A stretch of 64,000 bases of DNA from Melieria omissa (taxonomy: Eukaryota > Arthropoda > Insecta > Diptera > Ulidiidae): positions 7,405,574 through 7,469,573 of the forward strand of contig OZ020267.1 in NCBI GenBank assembly GCA_963971225.1, written 5' to 3'. Made by a program: the position numbers and the translations under genes. This document shows positions 11,575 to 22,689 of this stretch, piece by piece (positions within the stretch are counted from its first letter, which is position 1; the number at the start of each line of letters is the position of its first letter). The notes beneath the pieces were generated by a model, which was not told the DNA's origin, ran no database searches, and saw only the letters and a list, made by a program, of their open reading frames with translations.

Positions 11575-14260
11575 TCAGAAACAATGGCGTACGCAAGGCA
11601 GCTTTTAGGATTCAAAACCTTTCAAATATCTGTTTTTTTACAAAGTTTGTGGTTGGAAAATATGGTTTCAAAGGTTGTTGGGCTCAAAAATTTTGTACGA
11701 AACTAACAAAAATGAAATCCTGTGTGAGCCATTGATCAGAGAGATGCCGAGGCTCATATTGGAAGACTCGTAGTTCCCAGTACGGCGAAAAGAAGGGATC
11801 TTACCATACCAATGCGGTAGCAGAACAATAAATTATTTGTGTTTAAGTGAGTTATTCAGAAGAAATTTCTTATTACAACCTAACCTGATTTTAATTATAT
11901 TGAGCTGCCTGACATAAGTGTATCTTTGGCAATTGGAAAACGGAGTACTAAACATATTAGACAATGACTACAAGGCTACTGATGGTTTTACTACAGGATA
12001 TTAGACAATTAGACTTTAGGAAGTCAAAACTTGTTGTTGTTAGGAGAACAAAGCTGTGGCATTGCTAGACAAACAAGGATCCGCAGACAAGGAACGAATC
12101 AATGAGCTACGTTGGAGAAAATAGAACTTTCGTAATTTCAGTATAGTGTAGTAAAGTATAGCTTGAAACTTTGCTTCATCTATTTTTTGTCTAATCTGAT
12201 GGAACTAAATATCCTTTTTGAGTGTCTTTGATATCCATTTCCAATACTGATCAATTAAGGTATCAAAAATTATTAGGAGAGACATCACATGCTATGTTGT
12301 TAATATAGTGAAATAAACCAAGTGATCCAAGTAGTAGAAACCCAAAAATTTACAACCTCACACCTCCGATTGTATGGAAGACGATCTCTGGTGAATCATT
12401 TCTGATTCTTTGTTAATTTTGTATTTTTTGTACTAAAGAATGTTGATGATTGTTGAAAAAATCATTCAAATCTGTTTAGTAGTTTCCGAGATACGATGTT
12501 TCCTCAATAACTATACAAATACATTTAAAAGCGGGAAGCCAATCCCTTAGAAACCGACCAGTTTTGTATGGCAGCTCTCTTAAAACTTGGAGATAGCGGG
12601 TAGGTGTGTTTGAAAGAAACACTCGGAAAGGAAAATAAATGCGTGTCGGTCTTACATTTGATACATTTGGGGTCACCTGGGAGCAGTTGGAGCCTATTTT
12701 ATAAAGACTATCATTTTGTATAGGAGCCCCTTTAAGGGTTGGAAATAGAGTATAAGTATGTTTGAAAGAAGTGTTCAGTAGAGAAAACTAGTGGGGGTCA
12801 GTCATAGATTTTAACCCTCTAAGAGCAACTTCGGAGCAGCTGTGGAGCAATTTGTCGAATTTCCCAGTTTTTTTTTTGTGAACAAACAACCCAACTCTAG
12901 CACCACAATTTTTTGGCTCATCTACTTTTTTTTCCAAATCGCAACAAATAAGAGGTTATTCAACACTGAGAACCCATTATTAAGAATCTCCATCTCCTAA
13001 ATCATGTCTACTGTCCACTTACATCATACATAACATAATTTTGTTTATGATTCTAGATTTACCGTTGTACATTACTACCATTTTCGACATCAATGGCCCT
13101 TAGAATATTATTTCATAATAAGAATTTCTTTTCAATCAAGCTTCCATCAGCTGAGATCATTTGTTTTCACTATTTTCCAATCAAATGGTTACAAAAGTAG
13201 AATATCGTCTAGAAAGAATCTAATTTGCATTTGTAGCGCAGAATTGTTGCATTGAACCGTCGCACATGTTCATGCGGGATCAGAAAAGTCATTGCCAGCT
13301 GTTGGCCATAAAAGCAAAGAAATTTTTATTATGGAAAACTAATCAGTAGCAAAACTTTACAATCAAACACGGCAGCAGCATAGAATCGAATCTATGTTAT
13401 ATGTTGGAGTCTAGTTTGCCAGATGGCTGAACTTTCGACGGACATGTGGCAGCGTGAAGGTTGTTGTGCTTTTTGTTCGCTTAGTTAGTTCTTCTCTTCT
13501 TTTCAACTTGCTTGGACTTTATTGTTGGTCTTGTTTTTAATGTTTGTGCTCGGATTACAGCAGAAGAAAGCCGCATTCGTCTATTATGGCCAACTAAGCG
13601 TCTAAAATAGAATTTACGATCTGGCTAAAGAAACAGCGGCAGCAACAAATAGAATATTTATGCACGAATTGCGCGCATAGGAAAGTTTCAAGCGGTGCTG
13701 TTGACTGCCGGTGCGCCGAGCATGAAATTAACGTTTTATGGTTTTAATAAAGCGGCCTTGAACACAATTCTGCGTGTTGTGGAAAGGTAAAACCGGTCAC
13801 ATGGCTCGAAAGGGGGGAAGCGTCTCTGCTGCTGTCGCTGTGGCATTGTGAAAACAAGGCATCTCTTTTTTTGTATTTGGTGCAAGCGTGGCTGGAGTGT
13901 GGCCACACTATAATTAAGCCGCTACTAAGTTTTATGCTTTTGATATTGTTGTTGCGATTTGCATGTTGTGGCTGTGAGATCATCGGAGTAGGGCTTATGC
14001 GGCATTGGTGGCTATGGAATGCTCGTAATGCTCGTGGCTATGGAATGCTCGTGGTGGCTTTGGATAGAGAATTTGCTGGAGTCCCTATAGGAGATGCAGA
14101 AAGAATTCGAGTTTTATTTGGTTAATGGAAAATGAAGAAGATAGAAAGAAGATAATGAAGAAAGATAGCTCATTGTGAATCCCTACATGTCTGTAGAGAA
14201 CAAAACCCATTAGTATTTTTCAACTTGTGGCTGAGTTTGTTAGATTGGCTTGAACAGGTC
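11575..14260. other. Non-coding DNA
   Basis: No supported gene. A diverged tandem duplication lies at 12565-12855. GC-richer single-copy-looking DNA lies at 13240-14125, with short frames on both strands that have no recognisable domain. Confidence 0.35.
12565..12855. repeat. Diverged tandem duplication, period about 150 bp
   Basis: Two units share ordered landmarks: GTATGG/GTATAGGAGC, GTTTGAAAGAAA with GTTTGAAAGAAG, a GGTC segment, and GGGAGCAGTTGGAGC with CGGAGCAGCTGTGGAGC. The units are clearly diverged. Confidence 0.5.
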
Positions 14261-14275
14261 AGACATACTCTCAAC

Positions 14276-14367
14276 TTATGATATCACAACGTGCCCATTT
14301 CGAGGTCTAAATGTGTCTTCCAGAAGACCCATGCCCAGACAGCCAGCTTAACCTAACCTAACCTTAT
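14276..14367 (+). mobile_element. Short retroposon 3' tail ending in AACCT repeats
   Basis: It contains TATCACAACGTGCCCATTTC, a GGTCTAAATGTGTC segment and a terminal run of CTTAACCTAACCTAACC. The order of motifs matches the 90-bp insert at 3097-3186, so both probably come from one family of non-LTR-type retroposons. The family is unidentified. Confidence 0.45.
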
Positions 14368-14717
14368 TAGATTCATCAGAATCTTTGATTGTAGAGTACA
14401 AAGTTAGCGTTCCTGGAGCTCCGGACAGTGGTATACCGTTAAAATTTTTCCATCTCCACAGTTCATGAAAGAATACTCACTGGAATAGTATGTAATGATG
14501 ATCCCAATGAGCTTTCGTATACTTAGTGGTGCAATTAAGAGACAATAAAACCAAGTTTTTCCCCATGGATTGTGTCAAAAGACCGCGGTTGCAATAGACG
14601 TTTCTTGCAGATCATATCTTCCACATCTCATGTAGTGGGTAAATATTAGGGATGTGCTTCATATACGCATCCGTATCCGCGTATTGTCTACATTAAAGAT
14701 CCGCATTCGCATTTGTA

Positions 14718-15655
14718 CCTTGTGACCGAAAAGTTTCCGGAAATTTTAAATAAAACGCAAAATTCTTAATCTTCATCAATATTTATTTTATCTCCTTCAA
14801 AATATGCTCCATTAGAAGCGATACACATATGCCAACGTTTCTTCCAATCATCAAAACATTTTTTATAGGCGCTTTCCGGTATGGCTTTGAGTTCCCTCTG
14901 CGAATTCTGTTTTACGTCTTCTATGGATTCAAAACGCGTTCCTCTGAATGGTAATTTGAGTTTGGGAAACAGGAAAAAGTGCAAGATCAGGTGAATACGG
15001 TGGCTGTTCGATGGTATTTATTGAATGTTTGGCCTTAAAATCGTTGATAATGTTGGCTCGGTGCGAGGGGGCATTATCGTCATGAAAAATCCATGAATTA
15101 TCCTTCCACAATTGAGGCCGTTTACGGCGGATATTTTCACGCGAACGTCTTAAAACAGTCAAATAATAGTCTTTACCGACTGTTTGTCCTTCAGGGACGA
15201 ATTCATGATGCACCACACCACGAATATCGAAGAAAACAATCAGCATTACCTTGATTTTCGAGCGACTTTGGCGTGGTTTTTTCGGTTTCGGCTCGTCTTT
15301 TCCTCTCCATTCCGATGATTGTTGGCTTGTTTGCATGTCGTACTCGTAGACCCATGTCTCGTCACCAATTATGATGCGTTCCATGAAAGTTGGATCGGAA
15401 TTGGCACGATCAAGCACGTCCAAAGAGACCTGTTCACGGTACTCATTTTGAAGAAAATTCTCAACAAAATCGCAACGCACTACTGAGGTGAACTGGTTTC
15501 AACAGCTGCCGTAAACAAATTGTCTGACAGATCGCGCTCATTTTTGGCATAGTAATTAAGGACAGTGCTACCAACCTACAGAAACTTAAAATATCGAAAA
15601 ATATACAGCGCGCGAATTTTAAATGAGAATTTCCGGAAACTTTTCGGTCACAATG
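14718..15655 (-). mobile_element. 5'-deleted mariner, family 4 (938 bp)
   Basis: Terminal inverted repeats of about 28 bp read CCTTGTGACCGAAAAGTTTC at the left and CATTGTGACCGAAAAGTTTC at the right (inward). TA flanks both ends (14716-14717 and 15656-15657). It inserted into a region rich in CCGCATTCGC/CCGCATCTGC motifs, which continues on both sides. Confidence 0.9.
14766..15480 (-). pseudogene. Mariner transposase catalytic domain, frameshifted
   Basis: The upstream frame (15480 down to 14929) covers the catalytic domain: GDETWVYEYD carries the first Asp and FHDDNAPSH the second. Right after PPYSPDLA the frame breaks, and the rest (FLFPKLKLPFRGTRFES onward to 14766) continues in another frame. 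The small deletion at the break removes the codons that would hold the third catalytic Asp. The N-terminal helix-turn-helix is also missing. It is therefore a dead copy that still has both terminal repeats and could only be moved in trans. Confidence 0.85.
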
Positions 15656-15834
15656 TATTACAGAATTTTTCACATCCGCATCTGCATCCGCAAAATGATA
15701 TCCGACCCATTCCTAGTAAATAAGATCGGTAGTAAAGAAATGCACAACCGCACATCTCACTGTTGCATAGAAGAAAGATTTTTATTGTCAGATGCTTCAT
15801 TCGATAACAATCCGGAATTCCCAAGTATCTAAAA

Positions 15835-16690
15835 GATTGGAACTTTTTAGTTTTGAAGGGACCCCGCTGACGATTCCATTTTGGTTCTGGTGACGCCATG
15901 CTGGGAAGATAGTTGGCTGTCAACAATTAATCAACTCGTATAAGCTTAGCTTTTCAAAAAGCTTAGATCTCTGTTTGAAAGACGGCAAACGAACGCAATT
16001 CCTCAAAATCTCAGGAGGAATTTCCAAATATATTTGGGGTAAAAAAATGTAAAGTTGAGGATCCAAAAAGTAGGAACTGTTTATTTTGAAGAAACACCGG
16101 TGGCGATTCCATTAAAGTTCTAGTGACTCCCATCCTTTGGGAGCTAGTGAGCCAACTCTTGTAAGCTTAGCTTTTCAAAAAGCTTAGTAGATCTCTGCTT
16201 TATAGATGGCAAAAGAACGCAGTTCCTTAAAATCTCAGGTGGTATTTGGGGTTTAGAAATGTAAAGATGAGAATACAAAAGATAATAATGGTGTTGAGGG
16301 AACATCGCTGACGATTCCATTATGGTTCTGGTGACTCTTGTGCTTTAGGAGCTAGTGGGGCAATTCTTGTAAACTTAGGTTTTCAAAAAGCTTATATCTC
16401 TGCTTGATAGATAACATCAGAACGCAGTTCTTCAACATCTCAGGCGAAATTTACAAATGTATTTGGGGTTCAGAAATGTAAAGATGAGAATCCAAAACTT
16501 GGTAATTGTGAGTGAGTGTTGAAGGAACAACGCTGCTGATTTCGTTACGGTTCTTCTGACTAATGCTTTGAAAATTTAGTTGGCTGTCAACAATCAACTA
16601 TTTTGAATAAGCTTCATTTTTTTGAAGCCATTAGTTAGATCACTGTTTTATAGGTGATTTTGGAACAGTTTGGAATAGTTCTTTAACCCA
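15835..16690. repeat. Degenerate tandem array, four units of about 207-233 bp
   Basis: The landmark GATTCCATTWTGGTTCTGGTGAC recurs near 15872, 16105, 16312 and 16538 (last copy strongly diverged). Between them the landmarks TTTTCAAAAAGCTTAG, AACGCAGTTCCTTAAAATCTC and GGGGTTTAGAAATGTAAAG appear in the same order each time. Confidence 0.85.
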
Positions 16691-16694
16691 TTTC

Positions 16695-18990
16695 GTACCT
16701 TTGATTGGTTAACGAATCATAGAAACTGGTAGTGTTTCCGGTTTTTTATAACTTGATTATAACTTTACTATACTAAACCTAACTATGCTCTAAATTTTAT
16801 GTTTTTTTATATTATACTCAGATCAATTTTTTTTCTAATAAAATATTTGTTTGCCATGCTATGGCAAACAAGTTCTCTATTAAAGATGGGCAGGCATTGA
16901 AAAAAACCTCATATATAGACTTTTTTCTTAAATGTTTTAAAAATACTAAAAACAACCAGGTTTGTACAAAACTGTCACAGAATGATTACAAAAATGCCAC
17001 ACTAATTTTGTATTATAATAAAATTCGTTTAGATCTGTTGAGCGCACAGGCGGAACAATCAAATCTATTCGAGCGTTAGAAATGTAAAGTTTCGAGGAAG
17101 TGAGAAACTGAAACGATTTTAGATATTAAGAAAATAGATTTGGAGTTATCATGGAAACTTTCTAGGTTTTTAGTCGATTATAGAAGATAAATATTATAGT
17201 TTTCAGTCCCTCAAGAGTAATTGAAACTAAAAAATAAACTAAAAAAACTAAAAAAGCTATAGACAACAGACATCCCGGCTTTTTGAAACTAAAAAATAAC
17301 ATGAAGAATTCGTTAATTTTTATATATGAATTTCGTCAAATACATTTGGGGGAATGATGTAATTAGAAAGAGAATCGAGTATATAAGTAAAGGATGTACA
17401 TAGAAGGGGGAGAATGAAAGACATGGTCGTCCCATTTGAAGTGTTGCGAGGCATAAGAAAACAGCTAAAGCCAAGTTCGATGCTAACTTCCGCTTTCGAC
17501 TTTGGCGTCATTCACTGGAACCAACGTCGGTCCGTGCTCGCAATTGCAACACGCGAAATCATCAAAAAACAGTCATCCATACACACTGCCAATTCACAAT
17601 AATTAGCATTTTCACAAATGGTCTCAGACACTGACACTGAGTTCTGCTGCCATGTTGTCGACTTTATGTATTTTGACCAGCCAACCATTCAATTGTCCAT
17701 CAACTGGTTGCTTTTGTTGTTGTTGCTATTGTTGTTGGCATTGCTTAGTGCTTAGGGCACCAATGCTGTACAACATGTTGGTGTTAGTTTGTAGTGTTGT
17801 TGTTGTTGGTGCTGAGGTGATCGCTTTGCTGAACTTGCCACACTTGCCGCGCTTCGATGCCGCCGCAACATGTTGGCGCACGCTTGCAGTTGTTGCAGGT
17901 GCTCACGCTCGCGTCGGCACCAAAAATAGTCACGACCAGACGAAAATGTCAGAATTCAATGCCCTTTCGCAGAATGCGGAACGTAGCGTCTGCAACAGCA
18001 ACGAATTAATTGCGCCAAGAATTGCACACACACAGCAAAGTTGATTTAAAATTAACCGAATGCAAACATGAATGGAAAGTTCACATTTGCGTTTTCTTGT
18101 TGTTGTTTTTGGGCGGGCGGCACAGAGTTGAATAACCAGCATTTAAAGAGCAATGCTATTTAAAGCCAATTGGGATTTTGGGCAAATAAACACCAATCGA
18201 GTCGAGGTGGAAAAGTTTTTGGCAGCTTATAGGAAGCTGTTATGCGCAAAGATAACACAACAACAAACTTTTGCAGTGTAGATCGATTTTTAAAACTGCG
18301 CGCAGCACTAAGCAAATTATGGATTTATTTAATGTTGGAGTACATAACCTCAAATGGTTATTTTGGTTTCAATTAAAACATTCAATGATTCAATTAATGA
18401 AGGCCCAGTAAATGAGTAAACCAGCCCAAAACACACACACACACACATTCGCATTGGCATTTGTCTCTGTTGAGGCTTAAGACAAATTGAAAGCCAATTC
18501 AAAGAAAAGCAAAAGTAAAAATCCATAAAATCCACTAAAACTGGTATTCAAGTCCAATTATTACGCCAATGCTGTATGCTAGTTGTTGTTGTTGGTGTTA
18601 TTGTAATATTAATTGTTTTTGTTTTAAAACTGCAATAATTCGTTAATTCAAACATTATTAACCAAAGGCAATGAGTTGGGTTGTTGGTGGCTGATGATTT
18701 TTGTTCATTTTGCCAACCAGCAGCCAACGTTCACTGGAAGATTAGCGGCAGAAGAGGGGGGAGTAATGTACATGATAAATGGTTTTACGGTATTTAAGCG
18801 GATAGAATGTTGGTATTCATTTTGTTAAAGATAATTTAATTGTTTTTATTTTTTTATTAATTATTTTGCAATAAATGTGGAATGTTTTGAATGCTATCGA
18901 GTATGGATTTTGTTAGGTTAGGTTAATTTAAACTGACTGGCCTTAAAGCCTCTCAAAGACTTGAACGTCCGTAGTTGAATGTCCTGAATG
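16695..18990. other. Non-coding island
   Basis: An AT-rich part to 17400, then single-copy-looking DNA at 17400-18800 with TTG/CAA tracts and a short CA run at 18429-18446. A small perfect hairpin (arms TTGTTTGCCAT and ATGGCAAACAA) sits near 16848-16872. A GGTTAGGTTAA head of a possible retroposon lies at about 18914. No gene is supported. Confidence 0.35.
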
Positions 18991-18996
18991 GTAAGA

Positions 18997-20101
18997 CAGT
19001 GCTGCCAGATACCTAAAATAACTTTCTCCTAAATCTAAAAAAAGGTACACTTTCCCCCAAAAATTGGAAACAAATCTCCTTTTACGGTTTTAGTTTTGTA
19101 CTATAAAGTAAGGAATTCAAAATTGAAAAATATTAATTAAATAAAAATAAATGAATTAATATAAATTAAAAAATAAAAATGTATTAATTCATAAAAATGT
19201 ATCGGTATGAAATTCACTTTTGAAAACTTACTTTATTTATTACGTAAATGATTAAAAATTTTAACATTTTGAATCATAATATTTCATTAATTTAAATCAT
19301 GCACCTTTACCTCAGTGCTGCCAGATACCTGAAATTAGTTTCTCCTAAATCTAAGAAAATTACTGAAATTTCTTTCCAAAAGTTAAAAAAAACGTCTTAA
19401 TTATTATTTTATAATTTACGTAGTTTTAAAGGAATGAAACTTCTCACAAAAAAATAAAAAAAATATATGCATATAATTTTTTAATGCAGCCTTTAATTAT
19501 TCATCTTCAACTTAACAACAAAAACAAAACATATAACAGATGAATTAATTAAAAAGTGCAACTTTTAGAGGGTCTTAATTGTAACCGAAGTAAGTGAGAA
19601 CGATACAAGGAGCGAGAACAATAAGAAGCGAACTATTAAAATAGATGCAAATATGTTTTGTTGCCAGTGTTTCCAATACATCATACTTTGTTATCCAAAA
19701 ATATCCTAAAAATCCACTTCCAAATCCATTCCCTAAACTTTCTCCTAAACAATTCTTTCTCCCAAAAATTCTCCTAAAAGGTCAAGAATCTCCTTAATCT
19801 AGGAGGAAATCTCCTGATCTGGCAACACTGCTTTACATTTCAATATTCAAAGCTTCAGTGCCACTAATGATGTCAAATGTATCACCATCAGAGTATTCTT
19901 AAATTTCTCCCAATCTTGCTCCTAAATATTCTCATAATAACCCAGAATCTTCTAAATCTTGGAGGAAATTTCCTGATCTGGCAACAGTGCTTTACCTTTC
20001 CATATCCAAACAATTCTCAAACAATTCTGCCCTTAAAAAATTATCCTTAAATCCCAGAATCTCCTAAACCTTGAACCAAATCTCCTCATCTGACAACACT
20101 G
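18997..20101. mobile_element. hAT-type MITE (outer copy), interrupted by a relative
   Basis: It starts CAGTGCTGCCAGATACC and ends ATCTGACAACACTG, so the ends are inverted repeats of about 14 bp. The flanking 8-mers TGGTAAGA (18989-18996) and TGTTAAGA (20102-20109) match at seven of eight positions, as expected for an old hAT insertion. The interior is rich in TCTCCTAAA-type phrases. Another copy of the same family is inserted inside it. Confidence 0.75.
19313..19989. mobile_element. hAT-type MITE (inner copy, same family)
   Basis: It begins CAGTGCTGCCAGATACCTG and ends ATCTGGCAACAGTG, with a perfect 8-bp duplication CTTTACCT on both sides (19305-19312 and 19990-19997). An extra internal end (GGCAACACTG at 19821-19830 followed by CTTTACAT) suggests a partial tandem duplication of its right end. 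It is nested within the outer copy. Confidence 0.78.
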
Positions 20102-20109
20102 TGTTAAGA

Positions 20110-21165
20110 GCAACCGTATAGATCTCTAAACATACGAGTCCTTATAGAGAACCTTAGAAGATAGCTGGCTTTTATTTTGGAAGCTCGTTTCAGTTTTTCA
20201 AGCAGTAGATTACCTAAGTAAGCCACAGTGTTGCCGTTTTGGTCCAATTGGACTAAAATTGGTAGCTTCGTTTCATAAATTAAAGCTTTGGTAGGTTGGT
20301 GGGTTGGTTTGTTGTGATTTTCAAAGAATTTTGGTTGGCAACACCCTGCATGAATAAATTTTCTATTAATTTTTGTATGATTTTAAACTTACTCTGTAGC
20401 TTGTGAAAAAATAATACATGCAAAAGTTCAAACATTTCTGCAGGAATATCTAAAGCTATTGGAGATTATAATGCCACATAAATTCCTTTCTGAAGAAAAT
20501 TTAACTCTTCTTCCTTTGATTTCAAAATTTAGTGGACTGCGATCCAGATAGAATTATAACACAGTGAAACTAAATTTTTGTTTAGCAAATTTATTTTGGT
20601 AGGTTGAGATTGATTTTGGCCCAATTTTGGTAGGGAAACAATTCTTTATGGCAAAACGGGTAATCGTAATCTTGAGAGCGCAAAGCGGGCAGATGAGATG
20701 TTCCAGTGTTGCTCTCACTCTTGACTCTCCGCACTTGGTACTCATGTCACGCTGTCAATAATGCTTAATGCTCCAACCTGGAGAATGGACTTCCACCAGA
20801 AAGTTACACCTTAGTTATACCAAAACTAGGCTATAATATTTCTTTGAGTACAACAGTCCGTGAATTTGTGATGTTTTCTGTGAGTTCTCATTTTTATTGA
20901 ACTTCTCGTCTTAGGTTTGAAACATTTACATTTACATTTATAAGTTTACCTTTTTTCTCAGTTTGTCCTTCTGCTCTCTTTGAATTTTTCTGCAAAGCTT
21001 TTGGTAAGTAGGAAGTTTGTTCTAGACCTTTCGTTTCACTATAGTTCTTCAGCTTTTAGTCCTTCTTCTTCTCAGTTTGTCCTTCAGCTCTCTATGAATT
21101 CGTCTACAAGGCCTCTGGCAAGTAGGAAGTTTTTTCTAGACCTTTCGTTTCTCTCTGTGCCCTTT
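20110..21165. other. Non-coding DNA with small repeats
   Basis: Near 20226-20354 two weakly inverted ends (CAGTGTTGCCG and GGCAACACCCTG) hint at another decayed hAT-type MITE. At 20957-21165 a unit with CTCAGTTTGTCCTTC, AAGTAGGAAGTTTGTTC and CTAGACCTTTCGTTTC is tandemly duplicated with a period of 116 bp. No gene was recognised. Confidence 0.45.
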
Positions 21166-21169
21166 TTAA

Positions 21170-21550
21170 TCCTTTAGTTGTTTTTTTTCCATATGGCAAT
21201 GTGTAACTTTTTGAATGTCTAAGGGTTCCAGAGTTATGCTGTTTGTTTGAACTTTAGTATAGTTCGAAGTCTTAAAAGTCTTTTGAAATATAAAAACTGA
21301 ATGTTTCAGTACAAACCCGTCAACATAAATCCGTCTTTTGAATGCGATCCCTTCATATAGCAAAACAAAAAAAGAAGAAGAAAAAACAAAAGAGCATATT
21401 CAATTTAATTTTTCACTTTAATTAAGACAAATTTTCAAAAATTGTTGCAGCAAAAGCAATTGAAAAATACTTGATTTTCACTCATGCATTAAAAATGTTA
21501 AATTTAAGTAGCCAATTATTGCCATCAGTGATTTTTGTTATACTTTTTTC
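21170..21550. mobile_element. Diverged copy 3 of MITE family A
   Basis: It begins after TTAA at 21166-21169 with TCCTTTAGTTG and follows the order of copy 1: CCATATGGCA, a TTTGAACTTTAGTATAG segment, a TAAAAACTGAATGTTT segment, an AAGAAGAAGAA block and TTAAAAATGTTAAATTTAAG. The right terminus is not clear. Confidence 0.55.
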
Positions 21551-21654
21551 ATAATAAAAAAAATAAAATTATTGCGTGGTGTTATTATTATGGCCACACT
21601 AATTCGATGAATTTGGAATTTCAACATTCCCCAGTTTAGTTAAAGTAATTTTCA

Positions 21655-22680
21655 AATAAGAGTTGCCACATTTTTCTAATTTCGCTAAAGATTTTAAATT
21701 TTTTAGACATCATTGCAGAGTTTGTTAAAATGTCAACTTCGGAGTCTGAAAACAGTGAAAATAATTTTTAAAGAAGAGTTGTCACATATGTCTAATTTTG
21801 GAGTTAATTTGAAATGTTTCAGACCTCATTGCAGAGTTTGTTAAAATGTGAAATTTGAAGTCTAAAAAGTTAAAATAATTTTCAAAAAAGAGTTGCCACA
21901 TTTGTCTAATTTTGCAGTTGATTTGAAATGTTTTAGACATCATTGCAGAGTTTGTTAAAATGTGAACTTTGAAGTCTAAAAAGTTAAAATAATTTTCAAA
22001 AAAGAGTTGCCACATTGGCCTAATTTTGTAGTTGATTTGAAATGTTTTAGACATCATTGCAGAGTTTTTTAAAATGTCAACTTTGAAGTCTAAAAAAGTT
22101 AAAATAATTTTCAAAAAAGAGTTGCCACATTTGTCTAATTTTGCAGTTGATTTGAAATGTTTTAGACATCATTGCAGAGTTTGTTAAAATGTGAACTTTG
22201 AAGTCTAAAAAGTTAAAATAATTTTCAAAAAAGAGTTGCCACATTGGCCTAATTTTGCAGTTGATTTGAAATGTTTTAGACATCATTGCAGAGTTTTTTA
22301 AAATGTCAACTTTGAAGTCTAAAAAAGTTAAAATAATTTTCAAAAGAGAGTTGCCACATTTGTCTAATTTTGCAGTTGATTTGAAATGTTTTAGACATCA
22401 TTGCAGAGTTTGTTAAAATGTGAACTTTGAAGTCTAAAAAGTTAAAATAATTTTCAAAAAAGAGAAATGTGGCAAACATTTGCTTAATTTTGCAGTCCAT
22501 TTTAAATGTTTTAGACATTATTGCAGAGTTTGTTAAAATGTCACCTTTGAAGTCTGGAAAAAGTAAAAAAAATTTTTAAAGAAGTGTTGCCACATTTCTA
22601 TAACTTTGCAGTCAATATAAAATGTTTTAGACATCACTGCAGAGTTTGTTAAAATGTCAGCATTGAAGTCTGAAAATAAA
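21655..22680. repeat. Satellite-like tandem array, 114-116-bp monomer
   Basis: About nine units, marked by GTTGCCACATTTGTCTAATT starting near 21662, 21778, 21892, 22006, 22121, 22235, 22350, then variants near 22466 and 22586. Central units are highly similar while the edges are diverged. In the centre two monomer types alternate (TTGGCCTAATTTTG versus TTGTCTAATTTTGCAG; TTTTTTAAAATGTCAAC versus TTTGTTAAAATGTGAAC), giving a dimer of about 229 bp. Long minus-strand frames through it are by-products of the 114-bp period. Confidence 0.93.
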
Positions 22681-22689
22681 TTTGAACCT

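Noticed and set aside
21782..22518. Minus-strand frames with repeated NYFNFLDFKVHILTNSAMMS-type units
   Set aside because: A by-product of a 114-bp tandem period that is a multiple of three; no start, splice or domain evidence.
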